From assembly GCA_038380435.1 (NCBI GenBank), contig JAWZYU010000669.1, positions 1 to 64,000 on the forward strand: a stretch of 64,000 nucleotides of DNA. Direction: 5' to 3'. The notes beneath the pieces were generated by a model. That model saw only the letters and a program-made list of their open reading frames with translations. It did no database searches and was not told the origin of the DNA. Position numbers and translations under genes: made by a program. Shown in pieces: positions 62,376 to 64,000 of this stretch. Origin of the DNA: Ryuthela nishihirai (lineage: Eukaryota > Arthropoda > Arachnida > Araneae > Heptathelidae). Positions within the stretch are counted from its first letter, which is position 1, and the number at the start of each line of letters is the position of its first letter.

Positions 62376-64000
62376 GGAGCTAGATGCCTCGAAAAATCAC
62401 CCAAACCCACAGGCGCGTGTCAGAGCCAGACACCGGGAAAAAACCCCAAACCCACGGACGCGTAGCAACCAGGCGCCGGGGAAAACCTCCAAACCCACAG
62501 ATGTGCGTCGGAGCCACGCACCGGGGAAAACCCCCCAAACCCGCAGACGAGCGTTGCAGCCAGGCGCCGGAAAACCTCCCTAACCCACGAACGCGCTTCG
62601 GAGCGAGGCGCCGTGAAAACCCCCCAAACCCTTGGACGCACTTCGGAGCCCTTCACCAGGAAAACTAACCAAACCCACGGATGCGCGTCGGAGCCAGGCG
62701 CCAGAAAAAACCCCAAAACCCACGGACACGCGTCGGAGCCAGGAGCCAGGAAAAACCTCCCAAACCCACGGACGCACGTCAGAGCCAGGCACCGGGATAA
62801 ACCTCCCAAACCTGCGGACGCGCGTCAGAGATAGGCACCGGGAAAACCTCCCAAACCCACGGACGCACGTTGCAGCCATTCTCCGTGAAAAACCCCCCAA
62901 ACCCGCAGACGCGCGTCAGTCAGGCACCACGAAAAAACTCAAAACCCGCAGACGCGCGTTGGAGCTAGGCACCTAGAAAAAAAACCCCAAACCCACAGGC
63001 TCATGTGAGAGCCAGGTACCGGGAAAAACCCCCAAACCCACGGACGCATCGCCGCCAGGCGCCGGGAAAAACCTCCAAACCCACGGATGCGCGTCGTAGA
63101 CAGGCGCCAGGAAAAACCCCCCCAAACCCACAGACGCGCGTTGGAGCCAGGTGCCGGGAAAACCTCCCAAACCCACGGACGCGCTTCGGAGCCAGGCGCC
63201 GTGAAAACCCCCAAACCCGTGGACGCGCTTCGGAGCCCGGCACCAGGAAAAGTAACCAAACCCACGGATGCGCGTCGGAGCCAGGCGCCAGAAAAAACCC
63301 CAAACCCCACGGACACGCGTCGGAGCCAGGAGCCAGGAAAAACCTCCCAAACCCACGGACGCACGTCAGAGCCAGGCACCGGGATAAACCTCCCAAACCT
63401 GCGGACGCGCGTCAGAGATAGGCACCGGGAAAACCTCCCAAACCCACGGACGCACGTTGCAGCCATTCTCCGTGAAAAACCCCCCAAACCCGCAGACGCG
63501 CGTCAGTCAGGCACCACGAAAAAACTCAAAACCCGCAGACGCGCGTTGGAGCTAGGCACCTAGAAAAAAAACCCCAAACCCACAGGCTCATGTGAGAGCC
63601 AGGTACCGGGAAAAACCCCCAAACCCACGGACGCATCGCCGCCAGGCGCCGGGAAAAACCTCCAAACCCACGGATGCGCGTCGTAGACAGGCGCCAGGAA
63701 AAACCCCCCCAAACCCACAGACGCGCGTTGGAGCCAGGTGCCGGGAAAACCTCCCAAACCCACGGACGCGCTTCGGAGCCAGGCGCCGTGAAAACCACCA
63801 AACCCGTGGACGCGCTTCGGAGCCCGGCACCAGGAAAAGTAACCAAACCCACGGATGCGCGTCGGAGCCAGGCGCCAGAAAAAACCCCAAACCCCACGGA
63901 CACGCGTCGGAGCCAGGAGCCAGGAAAAACCTCCCAAACCCACGGACGCACGTCAGAGCCAGGCACCGGGATAAACCTCCCAAACCTGCGGACGCGCGTC
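62376..64000 (+). repeat. Higher-order copy 23, truncated: AB-C-C...
   Basis: AB (type II) 62376-62960, C 62961-63547, and the first 453 bases of a second C at 63548-64000, where the window ends. The last C has a private C-to-A change at 63797. The total number of C modules in this copy cannot be seen. Confidence 0.93.

Larger units (their letters stand above)
1..64000 (+). repeat. Satellite array, ~45-bp monomer, nested higher-order repeat
   Basis: The whole window consists of tandem monomers of 43-47 bp in one orientation. A typical monomer has a CpG-rich part (GGACGCGCGTCGGAGCCAGG), then a GGCGCC-like palindrome with CGGG, a run of 4-9 A, a run of 3-7 C, and AAACCCA or AAACCCG leading into the next monomer. 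Monomers differ from one another, but the same ordered sets recur almost unchanged every 1976 bp or at that length plus multiples of 587, 541 or 447. I see no stretch of non-repeat DNA, no gene, no RNA gene and no transposon. Both window ends are inside repeat units, so the true array length is unknown. Homogenised satellite of this size is a eukaryotic feature; centromeric, subtelomeric or other heterochromatic location is inference. I do not recognise the family. Confidence 0.97.

Noticed and set aside
1..64000. Hundreds of open reading frames of 60-182 codons on both strands, with basic Pro/Arg/Lys-rich or Gly/Phe/Trp-rich repeats
   Set aside because: The 45-bp monomer is 15 codons long and nearly free of T, so stop codons are rare in several frames at once. 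Overlapping frames on both strands are open together, the repeats mirror the monomer, and one-base run-length changes alter the frames freely. There is no consistent start, no long frame and no family similarity that I recognise.
1..64000. CRISPR array (regular short repeats)
   Set aside because: There are no unique spacers: successive units are diverged copies of the same monomer with no invariant repeat separated by variable sequence, and there are no cas genes.

Overview
The window is one uninterrupted, gene-free block of satellite DNA. It is built from a GC-rich, CpG-rich, T-poor monomer of about 45 bp (43 to 47 bp), with every copy in the same head-to-tail orientation. I find no protein gene, RNA gene, transposon or unique-sequence island. 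Both window edges cut through repeat copies, so the array continues on each side. A 64-kb homogenised satellite with higher-order structure points to a eukaryotic chromosome (centromeric, pericentromeric, subtelomeric or other heterochromatin, or a microchromosome-type block). The sequence alone does not let me name the organism.

The monomers are organised into modules. Each module begins at one recurring marker, GGAGCTAG, which replaces the usual GGAGCCAG of the monomer. I name the modules A (540 bp, about 12 monomers), B (585 bp, 13), C (587 bp, 13), C* (541 bp, 12), D (403 bp, 9), E (447 bp, 10), F (448 bp, 10) and AB (585 bp, an A/B fusion). The obligatory backbone is A-B-D-F = 1976 bp (44 monomers). 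The optional parts are zero to six C or C* modules between B and D, zero or one E between D and F, and AB in place of A+B. Every observed higher-order length (1975, 1976, 1977, 2023, 2423, 2563, 2963, 3010, 3597, 4185, 4772, 4911, 5498 bp) is an exact sum of these modules, give or take one base.

Layout: 1-370 is the end of an F module. Positions 371-62375 hold 22 complete higher-order copies, and 62376-64000 is a truncated 23rd. Copies 1 to 9 mostly carry one C (five in copy 4, two in copy 8, none in copy 3). Copies 10 to 12 carry none. From copy 13 on, long copies with C or C* arrays tend to be separated by bare 1976-bp backbone copies. E occurs in copies 1, 8, 10, 13, 17 and 21. AB occurs in copies 5, 17, 21 and 23.

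The optional modules look like recombination products of the backbone. C* has exactly the length and most of the sequence expected for a D-5'/B-3' hybrid (232+309), and E for an F-5'/D-3' hybrid (276+171). AB is an A/B hybrid that arose at least twice, with different breakpoints. C looks like C* plus one extra 45-bp monomer, and is the unit that then amplified. Equivalent modules are almost identical over 64 kb: I saw only a handful of private substitutions. The array is therefore either very young or continually homogenised by unequal exchange and conversion. The open reading frames seen on both strands are by-products of a T-poor 45-bp (15-codon) period and are not annotated as genes.
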